Shown in pieces: positions 1 through 6,001 of a stretch of DNA of 8,538 bases (position 1 is the first letter of the stretch; the number at the start of each line of letters is the position of its first letter). The position numbers were made by a program, and so were the translations under genes. The notes under the pieces were generated by a model. It did not search any database and was not told the DNA's origin. It saw nothing but the letters and a program-made list of their open reading frames with translations. Source of the DNA: Acetobacteraceae bacterium. Its GTDB lineage: Bacteria; Pseudomonadota; Alphaproteobacteria; Zavarziniales; Zavarziniaceae. The stretch is from positions 1 through 8,538 of the forward strand of contig CANCOY010000137.1 in the NCBI GenBank assembly GCA_947379865.1, written 5' to 3'.

Positions 1-491
1 CCCCAGCCCTCCCGCAGGTCGGCTTCCAGGCTGGTGGCATCGGGGCCGGGCGCGGCGGTCGGCTGGTCGCCGGGGCGCGTCGCCTGCAGTTCGGCAAAGA
101 GGCCGATGACGCCATTCACCTGATGGGGCAGCAGGCCCAGGCGATGGGCGACAGGGCGGAAGGCTTCCTCGGCGGTCGCATCCCATTCCATGCCCTCGGG
201 AAGCGTGGGCCGGGTGATCACATAGTCCTCGGGCCGGGCGGGCCTGCCCAGGCGATCCCAGCCTTCCCAGGCGGCCAGGTCCTGGTTGCGGCCTGGCAGG
301 GCAATGCGCTCTGCCCCCACCAGGCGCTGGGCATGGACATAGCCCTTGGCCAGCGCCGCCACGTCGCGGATCGTGGCAAGGCTGGGTTCGGCCGCCAGAT
401 CCTGGGGCAGGCTGGCCCGCCAGTCGTTGGCATCAGCCGCAGGGATCGGGGCCAGCGTTGGGGCCAGGGTTTCAGTCACGGGGTCGGTCAT
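1..491 (-). CDS. Phage scaffold / capsid assembly protein, 3' end cut by window edge
   Basis: This is the N-terminal 163 residues of a protein that stays open to the left edge. Residues 23-90 show the pattern I associate with podophage capsid-assembly (scaffold) proteins: a 'DWRASLPQDL' opening, 'PSLATIRDVAALAKGYVHAQRLVG', then 'IALPG' and 'RLGRPARPEDY'. A predicted helical stretch (about 103-136) follows. These proteins act as an internal scaffold when the procapsid shell forms on the portal, and their gene normally lies between the portal and the major capsid genes, as expected here. The ATG at 491 is preceded by an AGAGGTGA ribosome site about 6 nt upstream, and the frame overlaps the preceding gene by 20 nt. 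The family call rests on recalled sequence patterns and gene order; no search was run. Confidence 0.78.
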   Translation of the reverse strand, partial: MTDPVTETLAPTLAPIPAADANDWRASLPQDLAAEPSLATIRDVAALAKGYVHAQRLVGAERIALPGRNQDLAAWEGWDRLGRPARPEDYVITRPTLPEGMEWDATAEEAFRPVAHRLGLLPHQVNGVIGLFAELQATRPGDQPTAAPGPDATSLEADLREGW

Positions 492-759
492 GGTCGCTCA
501 CCTCTGGAACAGGGGGGTGGAAATCCTCGGGGCCAAGGGCCAGCAGGTCGGCGATGTGCAGCCAGACGGCTCGCTTGCCCTCGTTGAAGGCCGTGCCATG
601 GGGGTCGCCCGGCACGATGGTGGAATGGGTGGCGTGGCAGAGGCGGGCGAGGTCGGCCAGTACCTCTGGCGACCGCCCCACGCTCTCGCGATAGGCCGCC
701 GCCACGCCGGGCGCCCGCCTGCCCCACAGCCGCAGCAGCCAGCTTGCCCCGGCCCTCAT
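472..759 (-). CDS. Bbp19-like phage protein
   Basis: The gene encodes a 95-residue protein between portal and scaffold. The central segment, 'VLADLARLCHATHSTIVPGD' (33-52) followed by 'TAFNEGKRAVWLHIADLL' (56-73), matches the pattern of the Bbp19 family. That family is named for a Bordetella phage BPP-1 protein and usually sits at this spot in podovirus genomes. The hallmark is F-N/R-E-G-x-R followed by a short amphipathic helix. Its role is not established, though a virion or connector-assembly role is plausible from position. The ATG at 759 overlaps the portal stop codon in an ATGA arrangement, with a GGAG site 7 nt upstream, so translational coupling is likely. The stop at 472 lies 20 nt inside the scaffold gene. 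Confidence 0.75.
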   Translation of the reverse strand: MRAGASWLLRLWGRRAPGVAAAYRESVGRSPEVLADLARLCHATHSTIVPGDPHGTAFNEGKRAVWLHIADLLALGPEDFHPPVPEVSDHDRPRD

Positions 760-2339
760 GGTCCCACTCCGGTGCCCATGGGCATGGTGGCGGCAAGGCC
801 AAGCTGGCGGGTGGCTCGCAAGGCCGCCACGGCCTCGGGGCTGCGCAGGCCCTGGGGCGGCATGCCAAAGGCATCGGCCAGGGCGCGGGCCACCGCGTCG
901 CCATCAAGATTATCCATCACCTCGGGCATGGCCTGGCCCAATTGGCTCAGGCTCTCCAGGGTGCGGGCAATGGCCTGCCCCTCTGCCGAGCGCTGGGCCC
1001 GCGACAAGGGCGAGACATAGGCCACCCGCACGCCGCGCCCGGCCGCCACCAGATCAGGCGGTGGCGGCAGGATGGCACCCGCCCGGGTCATCAGCCCCAG
1101 CACGCGGGCAATGGCGGGGTCGAGGAATTCCGACTGCACCCGCCCCAGATTGGGGCCAAGCAGGCGCATGCGCTCTTCCTGGCGGGCCAGCACTTCGGTG
1201 GCGGTCATATTGGGCTGGGCCAGCATCTGCATCAGGCTGAACTGGAAGGTCTCCAGGATCGCCTTGCGGCGCTGCTCCTGCATTTCGAGGCCAATGTCGA
1301 GTTGCCCACCCGCCAGCAAGGGCTGCACCAGCTGGCGGCCACTGGGATCGATGGCGCCATAAGTGATGCCGCCCGGATAGGTGCGCAGCACGCCGATGGC
1401 CCCGTCATCGGGGGCCAGCAGCGGCGGATCTGCCGCCTTCTGGGCGGCCTTGATCATGGTCTCGGCCATGCGGTTCAGCATCTTGATGTCGGCCAGCGCC
1501 GTCATGCCGGGGGAGCGGCCATAGGCCTCGCCGCCGGCCTTGTCCCAGCGCGCCACCTGATAGGGGTTTTCGTGATAGCCGCCACTGGCCACGGTCTGCC
1601 GCCCCGTGATGTCCACATGCTGGCTGGACCAGGCCATGCCGGCGGGGCCAAGCAGGCCACGGCGGGCATCCCGATTGGGCCAGACCGCATGCAGGAAGGG
1701 AAAGCGCTGGTCCGGCCGCTCGGCCGCCGCCTTTGCCACCTGGCGGCCCACCTGGTCACCCCACAGGTCCACCGCCTGGCGCGCCGTCAGGCTGAAGCGG
1801 CGATAGACCGTGTCGATCTCTTCCTCGGCGTTTTCAGCCACATAGCATTCCGCCAGGCTGCGGCACGACACATGCAGGCCGCGCCCGTCCTGGCGCTGGT
1901 CGATGTAGAACACCGCCGTACCGAACGTGCCCAGATCGGCATAAAGCTCAGCCACGCGGTTATAGAAACGCCCACCCCGGGCGGCCAGCGCCGTGCGCAG
2001 GCGGCGGGTTGTGTCGTCCAGCCACAGGCGCACGTCGTCGCGGGCATCCAGCGCCACGTCCCCTGTCTCAAGCGTAAACCAGGGGGTGGCAGGGTTGGTC
2101 AGCAGGGCATAGAGGCCGCCGGCAAAGCCATCGGCTGCCCGGCCCGGGGTGGCATCAAAGATCTGCGCCCCCCGGCGGCCGCCAGGCGAATTGGTGCTGC
2201 CACGAAAATCTGCCCGCAGTGGCCGGATGTAATCGGCCAGTTCCTGCCATTGGGCTTCAAAGGGGGCGCGCTCGGCCGCCAGGCGCTCCTGCGCGCGGAT
2301 CAGGCCGTCGGGCGCATCGCCCGTGTCCGTGCGGGTCAT
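756..2339 (-). CDS. Phage portal (head-to-tail connector) protein
   Basis: The protein has 527 residues, the usual size for podoviral connectors. Such proteins form a dodecamer at one capsid vertex, through which the terminase pumps DNA and to which the short tail attaches. Family features visible in order are 'QWQELADYIRP' (30-40), 'LYALLTNPATPWF' (76-88), 'LYADLGTFGTAVFY' (132-145), 'YGRSPGMTALADIKMLNRM' (273-291), 'PNMTATEV' (376-383), 'RLLGPNLGRVQSEFL' (392-406) and 'YVSPLSRAQR' (441-450). These fit the 'bacteriophage head to tail connecting protein' family. The start at 2339 is chosen because GGAGAA sits 6 nt upstream. An in-frame ATG at 2357 overlaps the preceding stop as ATGA but lacks a ribosome site, and would add six residues. 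The frame stays open to 2615, but that part overlaps the preceding gene and has no portal-like content. Confidence 0.92.
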   Translation of the reverse strand: MTRTDTGDAPDGLIRAQERLAAERAPFEAQWQELADYIRPLRADFRGSTNSPGGRRGAQIFDATPGRAADGFAGGLYALLTNPATPWFTLETGDVALDARDDVRLWLDDTTRRLRTALAARGGRFYNRVAELYADLGTFGTAVFYIDQRQDGRGLHVSCRSLAECYVAENAEEEIDTVYRRFSLTARQAVDLWGDQVGRQVAKAAAERPDQRFPFLHAVWPNRDARRGLLGPAGMAWSSQHVDITGRQTVASGGYHENPYQVARWDKAGGEAYGRSPGMTALADIKMLNRMAETMIKAAQKAADPPLLAPDDGAIGVLRTYPGGITYGAIDPSGRQLVQPLLAGGQLDIGLEMQEQRRKAILETFQFSLMQMLAQPNMTATEVLARQEERMRLLGPNLGRVQSEFLDPAIARVLGLMTRAGAILPPPPDLVAAGRGVRVAYVSPLSRAQRSAEGQAIARTLESLSQLGQAMPEVMDNLDGDAVARALADAFGMPPQGLRSPEAVAALRATRQLGLAATMPMGTGVGP

Positions 2340-2353
2340 GGGCTTCTCCATGT

Positions 2354-2617
2354 TCATTGGCCCAGCAGGGTCTTGGTGGCAACCGGCAGGTTGGCGACCG
2401 AGGCGAGGGGATCGCTGAGGATGGTGGACGCCGCCCCCCGGGCGCGCAGGCGGCGCTGGCGCTGGCGCTCGCTGGCAGCCGCCGCATAGATCCCGGGGGC
2501 AGCCGCCGCATAGATCCCGGGGGCCGCCGCCGAGGCGGCAAGTGCCGCCGGGGCCATGGGGGCAGGCGCCATGGCGGGGGCCGGGCGCGAAAGCGCTTTG
2601 AAGGGGTTCAGGCACAT
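2354..2617 (-). CDS. Small Ala/Pro-rich phage structural-type protein with tandem repeat
   Basis: This 87-residue protein is encoded between the GNAT-like gene and the portal. The N-terminal half is rich in Ala and Pro and contains two exact copies of the octapeptide APGIYAAA (residues 33-48). A basic stretch 'RQRQRRLRARG' (51-61) follows, and the tail 'STILSDPL...VATKTLLGQ' matches the ending ('STIL...TLLG') of small proteins encoded just before portals in many podo- and siphophages. No enzymatic motif is visible and the function is unknown. The ATG at 2617 follows an exceptionally strong ribosome site, and it overlaps the previous stop by one base (TGATG). The stop overlaps a possible portal ATG as ATGA. 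The conserved C-terminal end and flanking signals support this as a real gene despite its low complexity. Confidence 0.78.
   Translation of the reverse strand: MCLNPFKALSRPAPAMAPAPMAPAALAASAAAPGIYAAAAPGIYAAAASERQRQRRLRARGAASTILSDPLASVANLPVATKTLLGQ
2474..2521 (-). repeat. Two exact 24-bp tandem repeats inside the small Ala-rich gene
   Basis: The 24-bp unit at 2474-2497 is repeated without change at 2498-2521 and encodes APGIYAAA twice in frame. A degenerate GC-rich continuation (GGCCGCCGCC) follows from 2522. Exact identity at the DNA level points to a recent slippage duplication or active repeat-length variation. Confidence 0.95.
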
Positions 2618-3129
2618 CAGCGGATCACCTCCTCAGGCCTGACACGCCCTTCCAGCGAGGTGCGTGTCCAGGCGAATTGCACAAAGCGCTCGCGGTCCTT
2701 GCCGCAGTCCTCCAGCACCGCTTCTGGCCGCGCACCAAGGGCCAGCAGCCAGCGGTGCGCCGCCACATGGCCTTCGATGGAGCGGCATTCGGCGCGGATC
2801 ACACCGCGTTCCAGCAGGGTCGGCATCACTACCCGGCGCAAATGGCGCGTGAGGCACAGCGCAACCCGGGGAAAGGCATCGCTGGCAAACATCGCCACAT
2901 CCACCAGGCGCGGCGCCCGCCAGCCAATGGCGACAATCGCCTCGGCCCGGCTGCGGCCCGCCGCCAGCACAATGCGGCCTGGGCAAGCGAGCCCATGGGC
3001 AATCGCTTCGGGCGAGGCATCCCAAAGGCCCGCCGCAATCTCGCGGCCGTCGGCCGACCGCATGCGGCGCGCCACGTCGAGGATCTCCTCCTGCGTGGCC
3101 GCACGTATCCAGGTGGTGGAGGGTGTCAT
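2617..3129 (-). CDS. GNAT-fold phage protein, T7 gp13 / DUF2833-like
   Basis: The protein has 170 residues. Its layout resembles an acyltransferase-type (GNAT) fold: 'ATQEEILDVARRM' (10-22) as the first helix, a central strand region 'AIVAIGWRAPRLVDVAMFAS' (64-83), a helix 'LTRHLRRVVMPTLLERGV' (93-110), then 'RAECRSIEGHVAAHRWLLALGARPE' (112-136). The last part resembles the closing helix-strand of GNAT domains ('A..wl..lGa..E'). In podophages a gene of this kind next to the terminase or portal is often annotated 'phage protein Gp13 family/DUF2833', after the T7 internal virion protein gp13. The classical acetyl-CoA loop (Q/RxxGxG/A) is not evident, so a structural rather than catalytic role is likelier. 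The ATG at 3129 overlaps the large-terminase stop as ATGA, with a GGGGAGGGG ribosome site upstream. Confidence 0.7.
   Translation of the reverse strand: MTPSTTWIRAATQEEILDVARRMRSADGREIAAGLWDASPEAIAHGLACPGRIVLAAGRSRAEAIVAIGWRAPRLVDVAMFASDAFPRVALCLTRHLRRVVMPTLLERGVIRAECRSIEGHVAAHRWLLALGARPEAVLEDCGKDRERFVQFAWTRTSLEGRVRPEEVIR
2622..2635 (-). promoter_or_regulatory. Extended Shine-Dalgarno site for the small Ala-rich gene
   Basis: On the minus strand this reads TGAGGAGGTGATCC, which can pair along all 14 bases (one G-U pair) with the conserved 16S rRNA 3' end (GGAUCACCUCCUUA). It ends 4 nt before the ATG at 2617 and lies within the final codons of the upstream gene. It fixes the start of the downstream gene and is far stronger than the other sites in this operon. 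Confidence 0.85.
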
Positions 3130-4550
3130 CGCCAGCCCCTCCCCTCTGCCCTGCCGGGAATGCCATCAAGGGCCGACCAGGCACCTTCGGCACTGGCGGG
3201 GGCGCGACGGTTGGTGGGGCCACGCACCAAAGCGCGGCCTTCGCCCGCCCCCAGCATCAGGTATTGCGCCGCCTCGCAGACATGGCTGAAGCGGTTCTTG
3301 TCGGGCGCATCCGTGTAACGCGCCTCACCCGCCAAGGCGACGCGGCGATAGCGATAGGCACCCGCCATGCCCTTGCGCAGCACACGGCACTGCGGGTCCA
3401 CCACAAGGCCGGGCTGGCCATCCACCAGCCGCGACAGGGCCGCCGCCACCGCCTCGCGCCGCAGGGTAAAGTCATTGCCAGGCGCAGGGCGTGCTGGCAG
3501 GCCGGCGGCACGCAGAATATCGAACACCGTGCGCTCGTCGGTCTGGGCGCGCTGGGAACCGGCGGGGTCGCCCCAGAGTTCAGCGCTATGGTTGCCAAAA
3601 CGGCCGCGCAACTCTTGGCCCAGCAGCTCGGCGAAGCGCCGAGCGCCCAGATCCTCACCCACCACTTCCGCCAGCCAGCGCCATTGCCCAAGGGCATTGC
3701 GCTGGCCGATCACGGCGGCTGGTGTCAGGCCAAAGTCAAGGCCCACATGCAGGCCAAGGCCGGGAATAACAGAGACGGGCGCCACATGCAGCGTGTCACG
3801 CCATTCGGGATAGACCGGGCGGCCATCGGCGACAAAGCCATAGTCACCCCGCACATAGATGCGCACCCAGGCCTCGTCCTTGCCCAGCGCCGCGCGGGTG
3901 TAATAGCCGTCCGGCAGATTGGCGAGATTTTCCGCCTGCGGCCCATCTCCCGGCGGCTGGGCGAAGAAGGCGAAATCATCGGGCCGGGTTTCCTCAGCCA
4001 GATGGTACCACCAATGGTCCGTATCAGGCGGGTTGGTATCCATGATGATGCCAAACCAGCCCGCCCCGCCATCGCGGGCGGAAGGGTAGCGGCCAACACG
4101 GCCCGTCAGCCCGTCCAGCACGCCCTTGGGCAGTTCGCGCGCCTCGTTGATCCAGGCCCCCGTCAGTTCCAGCGACAAGAGCTTGCGCACGTCTTCTGGC
4201 CGGTCGAGGGCGAGAAACAGCACCTCAAGGTCAAGATCGCGGGTGCGGATATGGTGGCTGGGCGGCCCCTCTGCCGTTACATGGCCAAGCGCTGGGGGAA
4301 ACCAGTGGAACCAGGTCTTCATGGTGGTGGTGCGCAGTTCGGGATAGGTGTTGCGCACCACAGCCCAGCGGGCCCGCCTGCGGCCATCGGGGCCGGGGCT
4401 GCGGGCCGCCGTGCGGCGCACGATCTCGATCGCACAGGCGGTGGACTTGCCAGAGCCGATGGGGCCACGGATGCCGCGCACAAAGGCGTCGCTGGCAAGG
4501 AACGCATCCAGCACCGCGCCGGGCGGGCGATAGGCAAGGTCAAGACGCAT
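3126..4550 (-). CDS. Terminase large subunit (packaging ATPase/nuclease)
   Basis: The 474-residue DNA-packaging motor translocates DNA into the procapsid through the portal and cuts concatemers. Walker A is GPIGSGKST at residues 29-37 (Lys35). The Walker B/catalytic Glu region is 'LTGAWINEA' (129-137, Glu136). A coupling-type motif DTNPP lies at 171-175. The C-terminal RNase H-like nuclease shows 'GLDFG' (Asp272), 'WGDPAGSQR' (Asp328) and 'FSHVCEAAQY' (Glu426 at the usual third acidic position). The start is taken as the ATG at 4550. A TTG-started version from 4571 is possible but has no ribosome site and overlaps the small terminase more. The ATG version overlaps the small-subunit gene by 11 nt, which suggests coupled translation of the two subunits. 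Confidence 0.95.
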   Translation of the reverse strand: MRLDLAYRPPGAVLDAFLASDAFVRGIRGPIGSGKSTACAIEIVRRTAARSPGPDGRRRARWAVVRNTYPELRTTTMKTWFHWFPPALGHVTAEGPPSHHIRTRDLDLEVLFLALDRPEDVRKLLSLELTGAWINEARELPKGVLDGLTGRVGRYPSARDGGAGWFGIIMDTNPPDTDHWWYHLAEETRPDDFAFFAQPPGDGPQAENLANLPDGYYTRAALGKDEAWVRIYVRGDYGFVADGRPVYPEWRDTLHVAPVSVIPGLGLHVGLDFGLTPAAVIGQRNALGQWRWLAEVVGEDLGARRFAELLGQELRGRFGNHSAELWGDPAGSQRAQTDERTVFDILRAAGLPARPAPGNDFTLRREAVAAALSRLVDGQPGLVVDPQCRVLRKGMAGAYRYRRVALAGEARYTDAPDKNRFSHVCEAAQYLMLGAGEGRALVRGPTNRRAPASAEGAWSALDGIPGRAEGRGWR

Positions 4551-4800
4551 GGTGGCCAAGCTCGATGGCAATGTTCAGCACCACGCCCTCGCCGCCCTCA
4601 TCCTTGGTCTTGCGCTGGTGTTCATAGGGTAGCGCCGCCTTGGCCGCGTCGAGGCGCTTGGCAAGATCTGCCGTCTGGTCGCGATAGATGGCGCGCAGCA
4701 CGGTCAGGGCATCGGCACGCGCCCCCACGGGTGCCACCACCCGCACCTCGCCCGAATCGGCGGTGGACACGCCTCCACTGCTGCTGCCCCGTGGCGCCAT
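4540..4800 (-). CDS. Probable terminase small subunit
   Basis: The 86-residue protein is encoded directly before the large terminase and overlaps it. The core 'ALTVLRAIYRDQTADLAKRLDAAKAALPYEHQRKTK' (residues 31-66) has the pattern seen in many short small-terminase proteins: a helix, then 'D.T.D...R..AAKAA.PY.H...'. The N-terminus (1-25) is low-complexity Ser/Gly. Small terminases recognise the phage DNA and load the large subunit. No obvious HTH is visible, so the call relies on the PY.H pattern and position. The start is the ATG at 4800, which has GGAGG 6 nt upstream; a GTG two codons earlier would sit directly against that site. It is the first gene after the hairpin terminator, so it probably marks the start of the late operon. 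Confidence 0.72.
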   Translation of the reverse strand: MAPRGSSSGGVSTADSGEVRVVAPVGARADALTVLRAIYRDQTADLAKRLDAAKAALPYEHQRKTKDEGGEGVVLNIAIELGHHAS

Positions 4801-4823
4801 GATCACCCTCCGATTACAGGCTG

Positions 4824-4862
4824 AAATGCAAACGCCCCGCCGGTGTGGAACCGTGCGGGGCG
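4824..4862 (-). terminator. Intrinsic terminator / attenuator before the small terminase
   Basis: On the minus strand, perfect 8-bp arms CGCCCCGC (4862-4855) and GCGGGGCG (4840-4833) enclose an inner CGGT/ACCG stem (with one bulged base) and a 5-nt loop. The reading TTTGCATTTC (4832-4823) follows. A long GC stem plus T-rich tail is the form of a rho-independent terminator acting leftward; no T-run follows it on the plus strand. The tail is interrupted by GCA, so termination may be partial. It lies 46 nt after the DUF6456 stop and 33 nt before the small-terminase ATG, and so separates the regulatory genes from the virion genes. Confidence 0.65.
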
Positions 4863-4907
4863 CATGTCGTCAGTGTGTATTTTGATCGCTCATCGAATAC
4901 GGCGGCG

Positions 4908-5549
4908 TCAAGCAGAAAAATTGCCCGAAATGTTTCCGGCATCTGTTTTCAGGCCATAGCGCTCGGCAAGCGTATCGAGAGCCAGGCGCAGGGCCATCAT
5001 GCCGGCCGGCCGCGCGCTGGAGGCATCAAGGCCCGTGGTGGTGGCCCAGTGAGCGGGCGCGCTGTCATGCCAGACGACCGCGATCAGCACCGCCGCCAGC
5101 GGCGCGCCCACGGCGTCCAGCGTCTGCCGCACCCGGCGACGTGCGGCAGCCGCCCGCTCTCCCGGTGCCAGCCCCCAGGCGGGATCCGTCCGTGCACTGC
5201 CGATGGCGGCATCCAGCCGGGTGGTGACGCGCGGCCCAAGTGCTGCGGCGTGCAGATCCGCCCGCAGGCGTTCCCCCGCCGCCCATTGGCGCGGCGTCAG
5301 GCTGCCCCGGTGCAGCAGGCGGTCGAGCGGGGTCTGTGTCAGGTTACGCCAGACCTTTCGCGCCGGCGCGGCCTCATTTTCTCCCGGCGCATCCACCAGG
5401 GCAAAGGCGCCGTGCTGTTGGGCAAACGGGTTGGGTGCCGCGGGATCATCCAGGCGCGGCGTGGCCGTGGCGGCGAGGTTGACGGGGGCAGCGCGGCGGG
5501 GGCGCCCCGGACGACCAGAGGTGGGACGACCAGAGTTGGAGCGGCTCAT
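4908..5549 (-). CDS. DUF6456-type protein, probable late-gene regulator
   Basis: The protein has 213 residues. After a low-complexity, basic N-terminus (1-65) comes a DUF6456-like domain: 'TPLDRLLHRGSLTPRQWAAGERLRADL' (72-98), 'PRVTTRLDAAI' (105-115), a basic helix 'RAAAARRRVRQTLDAVGAPLAAVLIAVVWHD' (130-160), and a last helix 'ARPAGMMALRLALDTLAERYGL' (177-198). DUF6456 occurs mainly in Alphaproteobacteria. As I recall, it is found in regulators of gene transfer agents (GafA, or the split GafY/GafZ), where GafZ has been reported as a transcription antiterminator. Here the gene follows a small HTH gene with an ATGA overlap and lies just before a terminator and the packaging genes, a position like that of lambda Q. 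The start at 5549 has GGAG 8 nt upstream. The frame stays open to 5948, but that part has no conserved content and overlaps the HTH gene. Confidence 0.78.
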   Translation of the reverse strand: MSRSNSGRPTSGRPGRPRRAAPVNLAATATPRLDDPAAPNPFAQQHGAFALVDAPGENEAAPARKVWRNLTQTPLDRLLHRGSLTPRQWAAGERLRADLHAAALGPRVTTRLDAAIGSARTDPAWGLAPGERAAAARRRVRQTLDAVGAPLAAVLIAVVWHDSAPAHWATTTGLDASSARPAGMMALRLALDTLAERYGLKTDAGNISGNFSA

Positions 5550-5896
5550 GGGCAGCGCTCCGCTGCAGCCAGCAGGCCAGGCAGGTCCAGCACCCGCTGG
5601 CCCACCACCCACTTGCCTGTGGGGGCCGTGGTGCGCGGCGATACCCGTTCGGCGTGCACCACCACGCCACGTCGGCGCAGGTGGCCCACCGCCCCTTCCA
5701 CCCGCGCCCGCACCTCTGGCGCCAGCGGGGCCAGGGCCGGCGGCAGTGGGTCCATCGGCCGGGCAAGGCCCAGACGGCGGGCACGGCAATGGGCCGCCTC
5801 CACCGTGACGCCCAGGCGATTGGCAATTTCCGGCCAGCCGAGGCGGCTGGCCTTGAGCGCGGCGAGGCGCGCATCCATGCATTGGGTCCAGATCAT
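5546..5896 (-). CDS. GcrA/SANT-like helix-turn-helix DNA-binding protein
   Basis: The protein has 116 residues. Residues 3-44 ('WT...LAALKASRLGWPEIANRLGVTVEAAHCRARRLGL') match the Trp-initiated helix-turn-helix of GcrA- or SANT-like alphaproteobacterial regulators, which end in R-L-G-L. The C-terminal part (about 60-112: 'VRARVEGAVGHLRRRGVVVHAERVSPRTT...KWVVGQRVLDLPGLLAAA') could be a winged-helix-type region. It is the first gene leftward of the control region and probably the first made when the repressor lets go. With the DUF6456 gene it forms a two-gene unit (ATGA at 5549-5546). The ATG at 5896 follows AAGGGGAG at 7 nt spacing, and that site lies in the spacer of a perfect inverted repeat. 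A DNA-targeting activator partner for the DUF6456 protein is the favoured role; a Cro-like repressor is an alternative. Confidence 0.75.
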   Translation of the reverse strand: MIWTQCMDARLAALKASRLGWPEIANRLGVTVEAAHCRARRLGLARPMDPLPPALAPLAPEVRARVEGAVGHLRRRGVVVHAERVSPRTTAPTGKWVVGQRVLDLPGLLAAAERCP

Positions 5897-5920
5897 ACCG
5901 AAACTCCCCTTTTTCGGTAT
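5895..5920. promoter_or_regulatory. Perfect 9-bp inverted repeat, operator candidate
   Basis: ATACCGAAA (5895-5903) and TTTCGGTAT (5912-5920) are exact reverse complements around an 8-bp spacer. The spacer contains the ribosome site of the leftward HTH gene, and the left arm overlaps its start codon. If the suggested -10 (5923-5918) is right, one arm lies in the promoter, so a DNA operator is more likely than an RNA hairpin. If transcription starts further upstream, the same sequence would form a hairpin that hides the start codon. Confidence 0.7.
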
Positions 5921-5952
5921 ATAATTCCAGACAGTCCGGCATAATCAATCAA
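5918..5952 (-). promoter_or_regulatory. Candidate leftward early promoter
   Basis: On the minus strand two overlapping TTGATT hexamers (5952-5947 and 5948-5943) precede TATATA (5923-5918). The nearer hexamer gives a 19-bp spacer, somewhat long. The start point would fall near 5911, giving a short leader that includes the ribosome site. The position next to two dyads supports repressor control, but the match to consensus is only moderate. Confidence 0.45.
5921..5945. promoter_or_regulatory. Imperfect 25-bp dyad, operator candidate
   Basis: The core CCAGACAGTCCGG (5927-5939) is a dyad about the A at 5933 with one mismatched pair. Symmetry extends outward, with 9 of 12 base pairs matching across 5921-5945. 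It abuts the perfect repeat at 5895-5920 and overlaps the -10 and spacer of the leftward promoter candidate, which is where a phage repressor site is expected. Confidence 0.5.
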
Positions 5953-5965
5953 TGAATACCATTCA
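5953..5965. promoter_or_regulatory. Short dyad TGAAT-N3-ATTCA
   Basis: TGAAT (5953-5957) and ATTCA (5961-5965) are perfect 5-bp arms around ACC. This third symmetric element lies between the leftward promoter candidate and the repressor start. It is short enough to arise by chance, and its sequence differs from the other two dyads. Confidence 0.3.
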
Positions 5966-5967
5966 GC

Positions 5968-5995
5968 TTGATTTTTATACCAATCCTGCCAAGAT
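5968..5995 (+). promoter_or_regulatory. Weak candidate promoter for the repressor
   Basis: TTGATT (5968-5973) and CAAGAT (5990-5995) are 16 bp apart, which would start transcription at or very near the repressor ATG at 6002. No Shine-Dalgarno sequence precedes that ATG, which would suit a leaderless mRNA such as lambda cI from PRM. An alternative -10, TATACC (5976-5981), has no good -35. Evidence is weak. Confidence 0.25.
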
Positions 5996-6001
5996 GCTCC
6001 C

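Noticed and set aside
744..2489. 581-codon plus-strand open frame opposite the portal gene
   Set aside because: It is antisense to a well-supported portal and its translation is His/Gly/Arg-rich with no recognisable motif. Long antisense frames are expected from GC-rich third positions.
2340..2615. N-terminal extension of the portal frame up to 2615
   Set aside because: The extra residues are Pro/Gly/Cys-rich, overlap a better-supported gene in another frame, and lack portal similarity.
4551..4571. TTG start for the large terminase
   Set aside because: It adds seven residues with no ribosome site. The ATG at 4550 is the normal codon and gives a shorter overlap.
3123..4802. 559-codon plus-strand open frame opposite terminase and flanking genes
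   Set aside because: It runs across several real genes on the other strand and shows no family features, so it is a codon-bias shadow.
4879..4911. Promoter for the late operon starting with TTGACG at 4911-4906
   Set aside because: The -35 match is good, but the nearest -10-like hexamer (CAAAAT, 4884-4879) is 21 bp away, too far for a confident sigma70 promoter.
5550..5948. N-terminal extension of the DUF6456 frame to 5948
   Set aside because: It overlaps the HTH gene and control region, is Gly/Pro-rich, and the ATG at 5549 with its ATGA overlap and ribosome site is a better start.
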